Positions 1-11,884 of a stretch of 64,000 nucleotides of DNA are shown here, piece after piece. Within the stretch, counting starts at the first letter, position 1. Each line of letters opens with the position of its first letter. This DNA is from Branchinecta lynchi (lineage: Eukaryota; Arthropoda; Branchiopoda; Anostraca; Branchinectidae). The DNA lies in contig JAKZAP010000021.1 of NCBI GenBank assembly GCA_023053575.1, positions 1,509,790 through 1,573,789 on the forward strand, in the 5' to 3' direction. The position numbers were made by a program, and so were the translations under genes. The notes under the pieces were generated by a model, which searched no databases, was not told the DNA's origin, and was given only the letters and a program-made list of their open reading frames with translations.

Positions 1-119
1 TTTGATCCGGATATAAAATGTGAACAAATACTGATCCCAGATAAGCTGAGAGGTAGGAGCTCTCTTGCGTCATTTTAAAAAAAGAAGTAAAAAATCATTT
101 ATTAGCAGTACAGAAGAAT

Positions 120-350
120 AATTAAAATAAGGTATGGTAAAAAAAAGGCTTACGAATAAAATAAAATCAGTTTTATTTTTTTTGTTATGGTGGGGTGGCT
201 TCCCCTGGGGTAAGGTGCAAGAAGGTAATTGGGTGAAAGTAATTTGGGCATGGTAAAAAAAAAGGCTTAAGAATAAAACAAATTTAGTATTTTTTTTTAT
301 GATGGGATGGCTTCCCCTGGGGTAAGGTGCAAGAAGGTAATCGGTTGTAT
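120..350. repeat. Tandem duplication, 114-bp unit
   Basis: Two copies of a segment containing ggcttcccctggggtaaggt lie 114 bp apart, with A-rich spacers. The only long frames across them run on opposite strands and consist of T/A homopolymer codons, so no protein is inferred. Confidence 0.8.
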
Positions 351-582
351 TTTTATTTATTTTTTTTAGAGGTAAGGTTGTGCCTGAGAGTAGGAGCAGC
401 AGGCCCATATCCAGGAGTTTATTTCGGGAGGGGGGGGGGGGTTGCCCGCGGGTCGGGAAAAAAAGTAGAAAAAAGACACAAATCGGGGGGGGGGGGGGTC
501 GGGTTCGGCCCTGAGGAGCAGTGACCAATCTGCGCATTATTTGAGTTATTTAGAGACGAAAGCCTTTTCTCTTGCTTTGTAT

Positions 583-690
583 TATTATTATTATGTTTTC
601 AAATGTAAAGATTTGAAACATAATAATAATAAGCCTTTTTTACTCGCTATCTTTGGCGGAAATAAAATATTGATTGATTGATTGTGGTTC
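583..690 (+). repeat. Palindrome and LINE 3' end with (ATTG)n tail
   Basis: An inverted repeat at 583-633 (TTATTATTATTATG arms around a short loop) is followed by tactcgctatctttggcgga and a short ATTG-repeat tail ending near 687. The same terminal sequence closes the LINE fragment ending at 12954, so this is the 3' end of the same retrotransposon family. Confidence 0.7.
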
Positions 691-1009
691 TCGGCGTCCA
701 GGAATGAACTGAGTGTTTTGATTATATGTGATTTATTTTCTAATTTGCTAATAAACCCATTGAACTTGAACTTGCGAGGTGTGCTTTCAGAACCTGGAAT
801 GTTAGAGAGGACGTGACGAACGGTAGAAGAACGATAGAACGGTAGAAGGCATCAAAATGAAAATACTTATTTGGTATGTCCAAGGAGAATTCGGAATCTT
901 TGGATCTGAAGGGTCCCAACCTGCCACGAAAGTTTTGTATAGACGGAGTATACTGCAGTGTGATAGCGAAGATGAACGATGACAGGCAGTTCACTTCATT
1001 ATACAACGG

Positions 1010-1105
1010 ATACGTCAACTACTATTTCGGCCCTTCTTGGCAAGGGTCCTGACGAAGAGAGCCTGACGAGGACCCTTGCCAAGAAGAGCCAAAATATCAC
1101 TAATC
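1010..1105. repeat. Hairpin MITE fragment (CTTGGCAAGGGTCC family)
   Basis: The arms tttcggcccttcttggcaag and cttgccaagaagagccaaaa face each other. This core recurs at 6690-7620, 31080-31330, 34770-34985, 36870-37010 and in degraded form near 44640. It adjoins the LINE coding fragment that follows. Confidence 0.75.
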
Positions 1106-1700
1106 AAGCATCGCAGGTGACGCGTTGGATACATTATTTATGCGCGGTAAGGGAGACATGTGGTGAGAGTATAATGTTTAAAGCGGGTCTTAAGCGGGAG
1201 GAATTAAGAATTATTATTGAAATATTGGCGGACACTCTGCCAATTGGTGCTAGAAAGCGTTATATTGGTAATTTTAGGCAGAAATCCGGTCCATACTTTT
1301 TGTCCGATGTGCGGATGCGAGAATGTGAGTTTGGTTCACGTGGTTTGGGAGTGCATAGAGCTGAGTGAATGGAGGAAAGAACAGTACGGTGTGAGTGAGT
1401 TTGATGAAGAGTGGTTAACTAGAGTTGTTAGGAATAAATGTTTTACTACAATTAAGAGATTGGAGCGATTCCTGAGGACAGCGATGGCACATAGAAGTAG
1501 ATTTTTGGATTAGGGAAGTAACAAAGAAATGTTGAAAACGGTTATTCGAGAAGATAAAGATTAAGGAGCAGCTTCTCTCTTTTGTGTTGTTTTGTTTTGT
1601 GCGTTTTATTCTAGTATGTGATACTTTTGTGTGATTTTTTGTTGCCATGGCCCTCGCGCTGCTTAGCAATTAATAAATCTATCTATCTATCTATCTATGT
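1090..1700 (+). mobile_element. Non-LTR retrotransposon C-terminus with (TCTA)n tail
   Basis: Translated frames read WIHYLCAVRETCGESIMFKA, then LADTLPIGARKRYIGNF, and after a one-step frameshift near 1300 CPMCGCENVSLVHVVWEC, a C-x2-C-x7-H-x4-C knuckle typical of the region after reverse transcriptase in many non-LTR elements. The frame ends in a stop at 1511-1513. The 3' UTR ends with AATAAATC and five ATCT repeats at about 1675-1698. The copy is 5'-truncated and frameshifted, so dead. A closely related copy is at 4321-4890 on the other strand. Confidence 0.88.
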
Positions 1701-1745
1701 TTCAAAGTCAGCTTGGGCTCAAGGAATATTTATTTAGTTCACTTC
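1698..1745. repeat. MITE terminal fragment
   Basis: The sequence agtcagcttgggctcaagga matches the outer ends of the hairpin MITE family seen at 7185-7210 and 34970-34995. Only one end is present. Confidence 0.6.
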
Positions 1746-2337
1746 AGGCTGTGGACCGAGATAGGGAGCGAGCGATTTGAGAAATGGCTTACAAGAACAG
1801 GCGTATACGTTCTAGGTCACTGTATACGAGCCTTTTATACCTCGCCGATGTTTCTTTGAAGCCTTTACAGCTTTGTTTTCGCTTTTCAAATATTTATTCC
1901 TTCGAATGGACAGACTATAAAGAGAGAGTTGGAGAGGGGTGCGAATTTAGTGGTAAGTTTCATCCGAACAATAAAACCCGAAGCTTTAAAAACAACTCGG
2001 GCGGAATTCAGTCTTATCTGCAAAGGAAACGCTCTGCAAATAAAACTTAAAAGACACATAGATTTTACATAATGGAATTTGACATGAATTTAAAAATCTC
2101 TATTGATTGTTACTGATTCATCTCTTTTAAAGTATGCTGCGCAAGTGTTTGAACAATAGAGTAATATTTGTTCAGCAAGAATGAATTCTCCGTCGTCAAA
2201 TTTGCACTATGACAATGTTTCCAACAGATTTGTTGTGAAAAACAAAACTTTCACGGTTTAAGGAAGCTTACCTACGAGCTTTTAGCGCTTTTTTGGCTGA
2301 GTAGAGTTATCAATTCAGTTCAAATTCGTTTATTTCC

Positions 2338-2943
2338 ATGATATCTTTTAACAAAAATAGTGGTGGATCGTCATCCATGGTCGACATAGTCATAAATAAT
2401 CACATATATGTTACAATTTTAAAACACAATCCGATAACAAACATACAGGATCGGCAAGTCCTTTGCCGTCAAAATTTATTTCGAAACACAAGACGATCTC
2501 GAGAGAAATTTGAAAGAGGGCTTCATATCGACTACGACTACTTCCTAATATTCAAGCACTTCTACGCCCCAAAGCGGTGTTACAAGTGCCAAGAGTTCGA
2601 TCACTTAGCCTGTTACTGCAAGAACAACTTCAAATGCTCTAAATGTGGTGGGAGCCACGAATCCAGCCGTGAGAGCCCGTGCACCTCAACCTCTGTGGAG
2701 TGCGCAAAATTTGGGAGTACAAATCACCCTGCTTACGGCCTACTCTGTCCAAAAGTGATTGAGTTTACGAGGCCTGCGAACTACTAATGCGGAGTTCCTT
2801 CGGATTTGACTCAAGCTTATTTGGATTTTGTTGTTCTTTAGTATTTCAGTTTACTCTGTTCACCTAGTCATTTACTTTTTGTATTTTTTCCATACTCCGT
2901 CTTTTTGGTCAGTTGATGGGTTATAAATAAATAATAATAATAA
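2338..2943 (+). pseudogene. Retrotransposon ORF1 (gag-like) fragment with CCHC knuckles
   Basis: The frame to 2787 encodes CYKCQEFDHLACYC followed by CSKCGGSHESSRESPC, two retroviral-type zinc knuckles as found in ORF1 of Jockey/I-type non-LTR elements. These ORF1 proteins bind the element's RNA. The stop is followed at once by a 3' UTR-like stretch (actccgtctttttggtcagt) and a TAAT-repeat tail at 2927-2943. No endonuclease or reverse transcriptase lies between, so this is an internally deleted or processed copy. The 3' UTR resembles the ends at 57955-58020 and 33985-34040. Confidence 0.82.
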
Positions 2944-3382
2944 TATTTACAGAACATATCAGTTTAATTTTCATAATTCGGACCCGTTAAAAAACTTGAC
3001 CAAATAGGGAACAAATGACTTGAGATAACGCTCCGTAGATTTTACGTGCGGTTTCGTCAGTTGTATCTTTGGTGGGTCTGTGCTACGGTGCTACGGGTTG
3101 CCTTAACTTGAAGATTTGTAGTCACAGGGGGTAAAATGGACCCTCACGCAAGCAAACATCGTCGAAAGCTTCAAGGTCCGCTGACAACCCTTTCTGAGAA
3201 GGAAATCTTCTGAATCACATGGTAGACCATCAGGTCTGTCTGCTGTTTTAAAATTCTTTTGTTTTACTTGGTTTTCCACTTTTTAACAAGACCCGTTCAG
3301 TTTTAAATATTTTGCGTCCAGCCGACGCGTCGGGGATCAGGAAGGCTGGAGAGATTCGATAAGCGCTAACAAGAAGGTAAGG

Positions 3383-3650
3383 TGCAATTGTACCGTGTTC
3401 TTCAAAACTCTGCTAACTGAAAAAAGTTCAAAAACTGAGTTTAACTATACAATTGGGAAGAACATAGGTGATTTAGTATTAGGTTAAATTGTGCCAAGTG
3501 TCAGATGACGACATGAGCACCATCTAACAGGTAGACTAGTTTTAGCTTTCCGAGTTCCTAATTTCGTCATTTAGATGGTACACACAAAACTGGGCCCAAA
3601 ACTCTGAAAATGTAGTCAGCACGGTTTTGAAGAACACAGTACAATTTTAT
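3383..3650. mobile_element. Palindromic MITE, about 270 bp
   Basis: Inverted ends of about 35 nt face each other: gcaattgtaccgtgttcttc at 3383 and gaagaacacagtacaatttt at 3630-3649. No coding sequence is inside. No clear target duplication was found. Confidence 0.65.
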
Positions 3651-4190
3651 TGACAAATATGATTAAACCTCATGTTGCTTAAAAGCGTCAGACACGCCAG
3701 TGGCATAAGAAAACGACGCTTCAGTAATTCTTATTTGTTTGTAAGAATTATTAATAAAATCCTAGCTTAAATAACTACTTTCACAAAACGATATTTCTCA
3801 GCCATTTCATCGCGAAAAGATCGGTTATAGTAAGCGACAAGAGTTGTGCTTTAAAACCTATTGGGCTGTTATCAACCACCCTGACATCTTTGAGTTTCTG
3901 ACTTTAAATAATGTGAAGTATTCTTGGTTATCCGTCAATTTTAGTAAACAGAACTAGTAGATACATATAAAGTTAAAAAGGAAAGTTAAAAGGAAGAACT
4001 AATCTGAAATCGGGTTGGAATATGTTTCACTTTGTCTGGGTCGATTTCAGGAGCGGAATTTCCATACGGGCGTAAAAGGGTAATTTCAACCGGAGTTAGC
4101 CTACTTTCTACAGAGTTGGTTTATCTGGCATCGAATGAGGACGGAAAGGTAGCCTGAAAAAAGGAAAGGTATGCTGAATCCCAATGTGGA
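3651..4190. other. Unannotated intergenic/intronic stretch
   Basis: I see no open frame with protein-like composition, no terminal repeats and no family seen elsewhere in the window. Confidence 0.5.
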
Positions 4191-5500
4191 GACTATTTTC
4201 TCGCCGGACAAGTAGTTCACCCTGAATCCGCCCAAAACCGGAAAATTTGTCGAACGGAAAAGTTCTATCTGAATTTGATTAGATGTTCGATTTACGGGTA
4301 AGAAGACATGCTGAGTCCGTAGAATAGAATAGAATAGAATTTATTGCACAAAAAGCCTGAGGTCATGGTAAAAATGGTTAAAAAAAAAAGAAAGAAAAAA
4401 AAAGGAGAACACTTGAACGAAATAATAAAACTAAACTAAAGGAAATTCTCTCTGTGGGCTAAAGCTATTTTTAGGAACCTTACCACCCTCTTCAAATCTT
4501 GAAAACACTTACTTCCAATAACGCTCATCGTCCATACTTCATCATTTATTGTAGTTACCTTCCCAAAAATCTCAACCCGCAGGTCACCTAGCTCACGGCA
4601 TTCGCACATCAGATGTAACAAATTCTCATTCTCGCTACCACAAATAGGGCAAAAGTAGGGACCAGTACGTCCTAATTTATTCCCCAAATATTTCCTCCGT
4701 TTTCCTAATGGCAAACAATCAGCCCGGCAACTAATTAAAATTCTTAGATCCACCCACTTAATCCCAGCCTTAAAATAAACCTCTTCCCCCCATGTCTCTT
4801 TGGCTGAAGTATAAAACCTTAAAGAAGGTGACAGACTTTTTGCCAGGTGCCATGCTTGAATTTCCTGGTCCAAAAGTCTACCTGTCTACATGAGACAATG
4901 ATTTTCTCACCGGACGTATAGTTCACACAGGATCCTGCTAAAACCGGAAAATTAGTAAAAAAAAGTAAAAGTTTAATCTGAGGATGATCAGAGGTTCGGT
5001 TTAGGGGTAAGGAGACATGCTGAATCCAAATACGAAAATAATTTTCTCGTCGGAAAAGTGGTTCACCAAGAATCCGGCCAAAACCGGAACATTTGTTGAA
5101 AGTAAAAGTTTCTTTGAATTTGATTAGATGTTCGATTTTCGAGTAAGGATGTAATGTACAGAATGGGATGTACAGACGTACAGCTAGATGTACAGCTATG
5201 GGTAAGGATCGAGACATGCTGAATTCGTTGCTGAGCTTTAAGTTTCTTGCTAGACCAATTTCGTCAAAGTAGATACGATGTAGGGTATAGGGGTAAACAC
5301 ATAAGTTGAATACAATATCTGAACTTAGTCTTCTCAGATGATTACCAGTGACCTCAATCTGTTTATAAATACGAATAGTAAAATGTTAAATGAGTCTGGC
5401 GAAGACCGGATATCTACAGGATCCAGTTGTCTGGATCAAATGTTACATTTGTGGGATACCATCGAAAGCTTTATTCTTGTCTTTAAATTTGCCACGATGT
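4190..5500 (-). repeat. Composite 125-bp minisatellite element, interrupted copy
   Basis: Units of the pattern ttctcgccggacaagtagtt, then ccggaatccggccaaaaccgg, then a tcgatttaggggtaagaaga-like segment occur at 4198-4320 and 4895-5230. The unique flank of the family (gaagaccggatatctacagg) lies at 5400-5420. A LINE copy (4321-4890) has split the array. Intact relatives are at 32905-33860 and, inverted, at 9780-11225. Confidence 0.8.
4321..4890 (-). mobile_element. Non-LTR retrotransposon C-terminus with (GAATA)n tail
   Basis: On the minus strand 4873-4436 is open and reads FKAGIKWVDLRILISCRADC, then CPICGSENENLLHLMCEC (C-x2-C-x7-H-x4-C knuckle). The product would be the region after reverse transcriptase. 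The 3' UTR ends at a GAATA-type repeat at 4321-4343. It belongs to the same family as 1090-1700 but carries a different simple-sequence tail. It is 5'-truncated and inserted in a minisatellite array. Confidence 0.88.
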
Positions 5501-6107
5501 CATGTGAAATGACTGTAATAAGTGCACCTTTCCTCTTTTAGGGAAGAAGAAGCGGAAAACCAGAAGAACAGAGGTCCCGCCCTTCCTCGTTTTTCGCGAC
5601 GGCTTTTTCTAGTTTAATTTTTGTTCCTTATTCTTTTCTACATAGTCAAGTCATCTGGCGTACTCCGAGAGAAAATATACAATTAACGATGCAATTAAGA
5701 ATAGTAATAGATTTAAGAATTATAATCACTTACACGCGTCGATGCTACGCGCTTTCTCTCTAGAAGGCATACATGATCAAGGATTGGCGACCCTCTTGCT
5801 TTTAAGAGCTTGGTCACACTGGGCTCAAAAAGCCGCCTATTCGACAAACAACTGAAAATCCGTAGGGGACGTGAGATTTGATGGGCTTTGTGGCGGCTCT
5901 GGGATAATGAGCAGACTGCAATTAGGGGTCAATTAGGGTTCCTGAAAGACAATTCTACACACTGTTTTGCTCTAATTGATCTCCTGAATTTAAAACGACA
6001 ACAGCAGGAATTAGTTGTATCTTGTTCGTTTTATTTTTTCTACTTTTGCAACCCAAAAAGCCAGGAAATGAGCCCAGTGTTACCAAGCTCTAAAGTTAAC
6101 TTCTTAC
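5501..6107. other. Intronic stretch without recognised genes
   Basis: This lies just 3' of the signalling-helix exon on the minus strand. I looked for the cyclase catalytic motifs here and found none. AT-rich single-copy-looking DNA. Confidence 0.5.
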
Positions 6108-6220
6108 CTGTTTTCCTTTTTTCTTCAATAAGTAGTTCTGTCCTTTCATCTACTAGCACTTCCAAGTTATTTGCGTATTTCTCCATCATGCCTAGCATAT
6201 TGTCGAAAATATTGGCTTTC
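6108..6220 (-). CDS. Receptor guanylate cyclase, dimerisation/signalling-helix exon
   Basis: This exon encodes 38 residues of the coiled-coil linker that transmits receptor state to the cyclase domain: [20 protein letters not shown], then [17 protein letters not shown]. The MEKYANNLE and LV-ERT-LL-EEK-KT motifs are nearly diagnostic of guanylate cyclase signalling helices. The minus-strand acceptor is tatttccag/G and the donor ACAG/gtaagaag, leaving phase 1. The following exons should encode the catalytic domain (LL-x-ML-P and FSDIVGFT motifs); neither is recognisable between 6107 and 1, so they probably lie outside the window. Confidence 0.94.
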
Positions 6221-6689
6221 CTGGAAATAAACGCAAAGATAAGCGAGGACTAAGTAGGCTACGATTGGCAACTCTACTCCGATTGACATCTGAAACTCTT
6301 CGCCAGCTAGTGAAACAATTCTCCTTCTTCAAGTTCAGCATCCAAGCGGATTTCATTTCGTCTCATTTATTTATATCCGCCGAAGCTGGTGGATGTAAAA
6401 TATATAAATAATAAAAATATGTAAATAACAAAAAATGTATAATAATAAAAAATATAAATAATAGGTCTACAACTGACTAATAAATATACCATACTTTCAC
6501 AAACTCTACATACAATTCGTTTAGAAATAGTTAGCCTAAATGAACATCAACTTAAAACTTCAACCAAAATACAATCAATCAACGCAGTGCATCAGAAAAA
6601 GTTTGCTTGATACAATAAAAAAAAAAAAAAAAAAATATTTCCCTTATCTTCTTCAAAATATCAATGGGGTCGTTGAAATTATAATTATT

Positions 6690-7640
6690 GTCTCCTTATA
6701 GATATTCCTTCAGTCCAAATTGAGTGCGAATCATATTTGACGGTGCAAAACGAATAAGTCAGCTACATTTTATTAGAGCTATATTTCCTCCTTTCTTGGC
6801 AAGGGTCCTCTTCAGGCACAAGCCGCTGAAGCTGGAAAATGAGCTTGTGGAAAACAATTAAAGATTCTTCCTTAAAACTTAATTTTGTGAACTTCTTCTT
6901 TGAAAATTGACTGGAGTTAAGGCTGGTGTTGTGATCTTATTCTGGACACGGCTGCTGCTTTTGCTGTTCGATTGGGTCGTCGAAAGGGTAGAGATTATTC
7001 TGTATATTGGTTTTGGAGTCATCCTGTCTCTTCTCCTTGTTAGCTAAGATAGATAGGCTACTGGTCGGCTGCATGTAAAGGCGATTTGAAGTTCCGTACT
7101 TTGGTGATAGATATTCCTTCCGAAATATAGCTCTAATAAAATGTAGCTAGCCTATTAGTTTTGCACCGTCAAATATGATTCGCAGTCAGCTTGGTCTGGA
7201 GGAATATCCATCACCAAAGTACGGGACTTCAAATCGTCCATACTTGCCACCGACAAGCATCCACCTTAGCTGAAAAGAAGAAGAAGAGACAGATGACCCC
7301 CAAACCAAAATGCAGAATAATCTCTACCGTTTCGCCGACACAATCGAACAATAAAAACAGCAACTGTATCTAGAATAACATAAAAAAAACCAGCTTTATG
7401 CAAACAGCAGCTGTATCTAGAATAACATAAACAAAACCAGCTTTATAACCAGCAAAATGCCTAATTTTCAGAAATGAAGTTCACAAAATCAGATATTTAA
7501 GGAAAAATCTTTAATTGTTTTACCACAATTTCATTTTCCAGCTTGCGCGGTTTGAGCCTGAACGGGACCCTTGCCAAGAAGGGACGAAATTTACCTCTAA
7601 TAAAATGTAGCTTACTTATTCGTTTTGTACCGTCAAATCT
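6690..7640. mobile_element. Cluster of nested hairpin MITEs
   Basis: Facing copies of gcgaatcatatttgacggtg (6728) and its complement (about 7170-7190), of the tagctctaataaaatgtagc segment (7130 and 7590), and of gatttgaagttccgtacttt (7082) against aaagtacgggacttcaaatc (7217) show at least two interleaved palindromic elements. The central CTTGGCAAGGGTCC core is present at 6797 and inverted at 7562. The poly(A) run near 6610-6635 is separate. Confidence 0.75.
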
Positions 7641-7839
7641 TGTCCCCTTATCAACAAGTGTAGCCTATGTATGTGTCAAGATGTATGTATATATTTATTA
7701 CCCATCTACAATAGCTACAAAAGCATGAGACGGAATATAAAGAAGAAACAGAAACAAGAGCTGGAAGCTCATAGGGCACTTGCAAGGCTGGGTCAGAGGA
7801 TAAAGCAAGGAATTCGTCAATTCATGGGTTTTTTGTGAT

Positions 7840-8150
7840 CATTTGTAAGCAAAACCCTTGAGATAAGAATGCTCATGGGTCCTTACAAATCACGAGACTG
7901 TATTGTTCGTAAAAATATTTTATTTGTGCATTTGGCCGAGATGATGCGCACTTTAAGGGCGCTAGTAATTCATCTGTAATGAACACTCTTGAAGCACAAA
8001 TGATGATAAGCTCATTGGAATCATGAAAATTTAAATTTTGCTCAAATTATGGTTTATACTTGAAGAAATTCACTTGTAAGCAAAACCCTTGAGGCAAAAA
8101 TGATCATGGGCCCTTGGGATTCATGTATATATACCGTTTGGTTAAAGTAT
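7840..8150. repeat. Minisatellite family A, unit about 140 bp
   Basis: Repeated phrases include cttgtaagcaaaacccttga, aaatgatcatgggcccttgg and cgcactttaaggg. The same units recur at 53490-53710 and 54035-54440. Confidence 0.7.
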
Positions 8151-8199
8151 ATTTTTTTTTAATTTTCGGTTAAGAAATGGGTTCTAAAAATTAATTTGA

Positions 8200-9270
8200 G
8201 TTAACCGGTTTTGTCACTGGTGTATCTAGTTCTTGTCCTTGTACTTCCCACCAAGTTTCATCCCAATCGCTCCACTCTAAGCGTGTCACAAGATCCCGGA
8301 CATCTGGAAATACCTTAACTCGCGATAACCGGAATTCCGGACTCCCCCGTCTAACTCCCCCACAGTGCCCAAATCCAATCCGGGTCTATCACTGGCGAAT
8401 CTAGTTCTTGTGATTGTCTTTCCCACCAAGTTTCAATCCAATCGCTCCACTCTAAGTGTGTCACAAGATTTCCGGTTCCCACCTCCGACTACCCCCTCCC
8501 ACATTCACCGGATCAGTCCATACTTTAAATGGGTCGTCCGAGACAGGAGGTCTTTCCAAATATCAAGTTTCGTTAAGATCCGATCACCCGTTCCAAAGTT
8601 ATACATTCCTCAAGATTTCGGATTCCCCCTCCCTCCACTCCCCCCACAGTAGTCGGATCGGGAAGTTGACTATTTCCAGGTGGATCTGGTCGGATCGCTG
8701 ACTTGCCTGCCGAGTTTAATTGTCCTAGACCACCTGGAAGGAACTCAACTCCGTATAACCGGAATTCCGGAACCCCCCTGCAATTCCCCCCAACGGATCC
8801 GGTCCGGTTCTGTCAATGTTGTACCTAACGCTTGTGCTCGTTCCTCCCACCAAGTTTCATCCCGATCGCTCGACTCTAAGCGTGTCAGATGATTTCCGGT
8901 TCCCCCCTCCGACCTCCCCCCCCTTCCCCACAGTCATCGGATTCGGTCCGGACTTGAAACGGGACATCTGAGACACGACGTCTTTCTAAATATCAAGTTC
9001 TATTAAGTTCCGATCACCTGTTCGAAAGTTATGCATGTCACTAAATTCCGGATTCTGGCTCCCCTCCCTCCCCCCACGATGGTCGGATCGGGCAAGTGAC
9101 TATTTCCAAGCTAGTTTGTTCAGGTCCCTAATACGCCTGCCAATTTTCAGCGTCCTAGCACATTTGGAAGTACCCGAACTCGCAAACACCGGACTGACCG
9201 ACCGACCGACCGACGAAAAAGTGATCGGTATATGGCACTTGGCCGGGAGGCAAGTGCCATACAAAAATAG
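8200..9270 (+). repeat. G/C-rich composite repeat family B with terminal hairpin
   Basis: Reiterated segments include caccaagtttcatcccgatc, cgatcacccgttcaaaagtt and tggtcggatcgggaagttga. They end in GACC repeats and a hairpin tatggcacttggccgggagg facing caagtgccata at 9229-9263. Overlapping frames on both strands are compositional. Other copies are at 51560-52430, 54460-55965 and, inverted, 59630-60440. Confidence 0.8.
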
Positions 9271-9779
9271 ATCACAACCAGTCTCAGAACAAACACTAAA
9301 AAATATCCTTCTCCAGGGATGGCGAGACGTCATTCGCTTAAAATGCTCGGCCACTCCGATAATGGGCTCCCGCAGACCGTATTTTCTAATTAGTGGTCTA
9401 TTCCTAGACCAAGAAGGTAACAAAGAGACAGTATAACATGCATCTTTAAGGTATAATCAGAAATTCAACAGTTTGAGCTGCATAGTTACCATCTTTTTAA
9501 CTCTATTTACTGGCCTACGTTTATTTAAATTTTCTTCCTGATACTTCCGACCTTTGCAGAGAGGTCCACCAGGAAAGCATAGCTCTCGGGAACTCACGAC
9601 AGAAAGTTGACCTCGAAAGCTGCAGCATAACCTCATTAGAAAATACTAATTAGCGTGCACAGAACATCCTTCTTCTTGCAAAACACACCTGCATGGTAAC
9701 ATGGTCATTCATTTCCACAAACAAACAAAATCCAGGACTTCCACTTTCCCTTTTCCTGGACCAATTCCCGTCTAACAAG

Positions 9780-11225
9780 ACCAAAGGTTTCGATGGGATC
9801 CCAAAAATTCAATATCTGATCCAGACAACTGGGTCTTGTCTTAGCCAGATCCAGTCTTCGCCAGACTCCTTGAACATCTTTACAATTAAAATTCAGAAAC
9901 AGATTAAGGCCAAATAGCTAATCACCTGAGAAAACCAAGTTCAGATTTGGATTCAGCATATGTGTTTACCCCTATAAGTCATATCTGTTTTGACGAAAAC
10001 TTCCTGCCACTTCTTGCCAATTTCCCGGTTCCGGCCGAACTCCAGAACTACTTGTCCGGCGAAAAAAGAAAGCCCAAAGACGAAATCAGGGTATCTTCTT
10101 TCCCCAGTAACGAACATCTAATCAACTTCAAATAGAAATTTAGCTTATAACAAATTTTCCGATTCCAGCCGGATTCCGGTCGAACTATATGTCCGGGTAA
10201 AATATGATTGACATACAGGGAAAAATATGATTGTCATACAGGGACTCAGCATCTCTTCTTACCCCTAAATCGCTTATCTAATCAACTGGAAATAAAACTT
10301 TGACTTCCAACAGATTTCCGGTTTTGGCCGGAATCCGGACGAACTACATGTCTATGTAGAAAATTTTTTCACATAAGTGTTCAGCATGTCTTCTTGCCCT
10401 AAATCGAACATCTAATCAACTCCAAATAAAACTTTTAATTTTAACAAACTTTCCGGTTTGGGCCGGATTCGGGTCGAAATACTTGTCCGTCGAGAAAATA
10501 CTTTTCACCATCGTCTTCAGCATGTCTTTTTACCTCTAAATCGAACATCTAATCAACTTCAAATAAAACTTTTACTTTCAACAAACTTTCCGGTTTGGAC
10601 CGGATTCCGGGCAAAATACTTGTCCGTCGAGAAAATAGTTTTCACCATCGTCTTTAGCATTTCTTCCTACCCCTAAATCGAACATCTAATCAATTTCAAA
10701 TAAAACTTTTACTTTCAACAAACTTTCCGGTTTGGGCCGGATTCCGGGCGAAATACTTGTCCGTCGAGAAAATAATTTTCACCATCGTCTTCAGCATGTC
10801 TTCCTACCCCTAAATCGAACATCTAATCAACTTCAAATAAAACTTTTACTTTCGACAAACTTTCCGGTTTTGGCCGGATTCCGGGCGAACTACTTGTCCG
10901 ATGACAAAATAGTTTTCACCATCGTGTTCAGCATGTCTTCTTACCCCATAATCGACTATCACATTAGCTGTTTCAAAATATTTTGTTTGTCCCTTAATTT
11001 GAATCCCCTCCCCCACCCCTAAATGTAGAGCTACAAAGCCCATCTACGAACTTGACTGGTCCGACGCCCCAACGAACCCTCACACCAAGTTTCATCAAAA
11101 TATTTCTTTCCCTTCGAGAGCTATCGTGCTTACAGACGGACGGACAGACGGACGGACGGACAGACGGACAACTTTTGCGATGTCATAGGTATCCCTCCAC
11201 TTACGTTTTGGGATCCCAAAAACAG
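9780..11225 (-). mobile_element. Composite element with about seven 125-bp tandem units
   Basis: From left to right: a flank with ttcgatgggatcccaaaaat at 9789, the segment gggtcttgtcttagccagat, then tandem units from about 10010 to 10960 built of aactttccggttttggccgg, cgaactacttgtccg and cccctaaatcgaacatctaa. A G/C-rich tail with GACGGACG repeats follows, then acttacgttttgggatccca ending near 11220. The ends share the palindrome TTTTGGGATCCCAAAA. It is the inverted version of 32905-33860. No protein is inferred. Confidence 0.82.
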
Positions 11226-11356
11226 TAAAGGAAAACAAGCTTTCTGATAGACTAAGAGGAAGAATTGGAGTTTGAAAAAGAGAGCTTGCCGAAAAGCCCC
11301 TCTCGTTTTTTCTGTAGCTCCGGCTTTGCCCTTACCCTCGTAAGTGTTTTCCGTAT

Positions 11357-11701
11357 AAGATAAGATAAGATAAGATAATCTGTATTTGAAAGCCGTATGG
11401 CCATATACAGTAACAATCAACATACATAAATACAACCAGCATTCAATCACCACTACTATAATTTCTACGGCGCACTTGCTCTATCTCTTTCCTCAATCTT
11501 ACTAAACTCTAAAGCCCTTCCAACAAAATTCCCTACTGCGATAATATACCTCGGCGACGTTGATTTCAAAATCCCAGGGAGAAAGCCATCATTCCCCTTT
11601 TCAAAGATACTTCCCCTCAAATGTGAGAGGCTACGACACCGCAGGAGAATGTGGCCAAGCCCATACTCACCTTCCCCACAAACCGGGCAAGACCTATGCA
11701 T
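11357..11701 (-). mobile_element. Non-LTR retrotransposon C-terminus with (TTATC)n tail
   Basis: The minus frame 11701-11465 encodes CPVCGEGEYGLGHILLRC, a C-x2-C-x8-H-x4-C knuckle, followed by a short C-terminal tail. The 3' end is a run of GATAA repeats at 11358-11378. It is 5'-truncated and of a different family from the 1.1-kb and 4.4-kb fragments. Confidence 0.82.
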
Positions 11702-11884
11702 TTCCGGATTTCTCTTTCTATATATATTGCATATATATTTTTATTGATGACCAAACGAATATTCGGCTTGTCCGCTTCACGTTTTAGAAACAAATTGAAT
11801 TAGTCTATTCTGATACGAACTAATTCATTGATACACAGAACTCACGCGACGACCTGTGAGGTTTGTTGCATTGAACAGAAATCA

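Noticed and set aside
1..6107. Guanylate cyclase catalytic exons
   Set aside because: Searched on the minus strand for FSDIVGFT, GDAY and related motifs; none seen, so they are not annotated.
8365..9436. Several proline/serine-rich ORFs on both strands
   Set aside because: They arise from the C-rich repeat units of family B, overlap each other in different frames and have no conserved domain.
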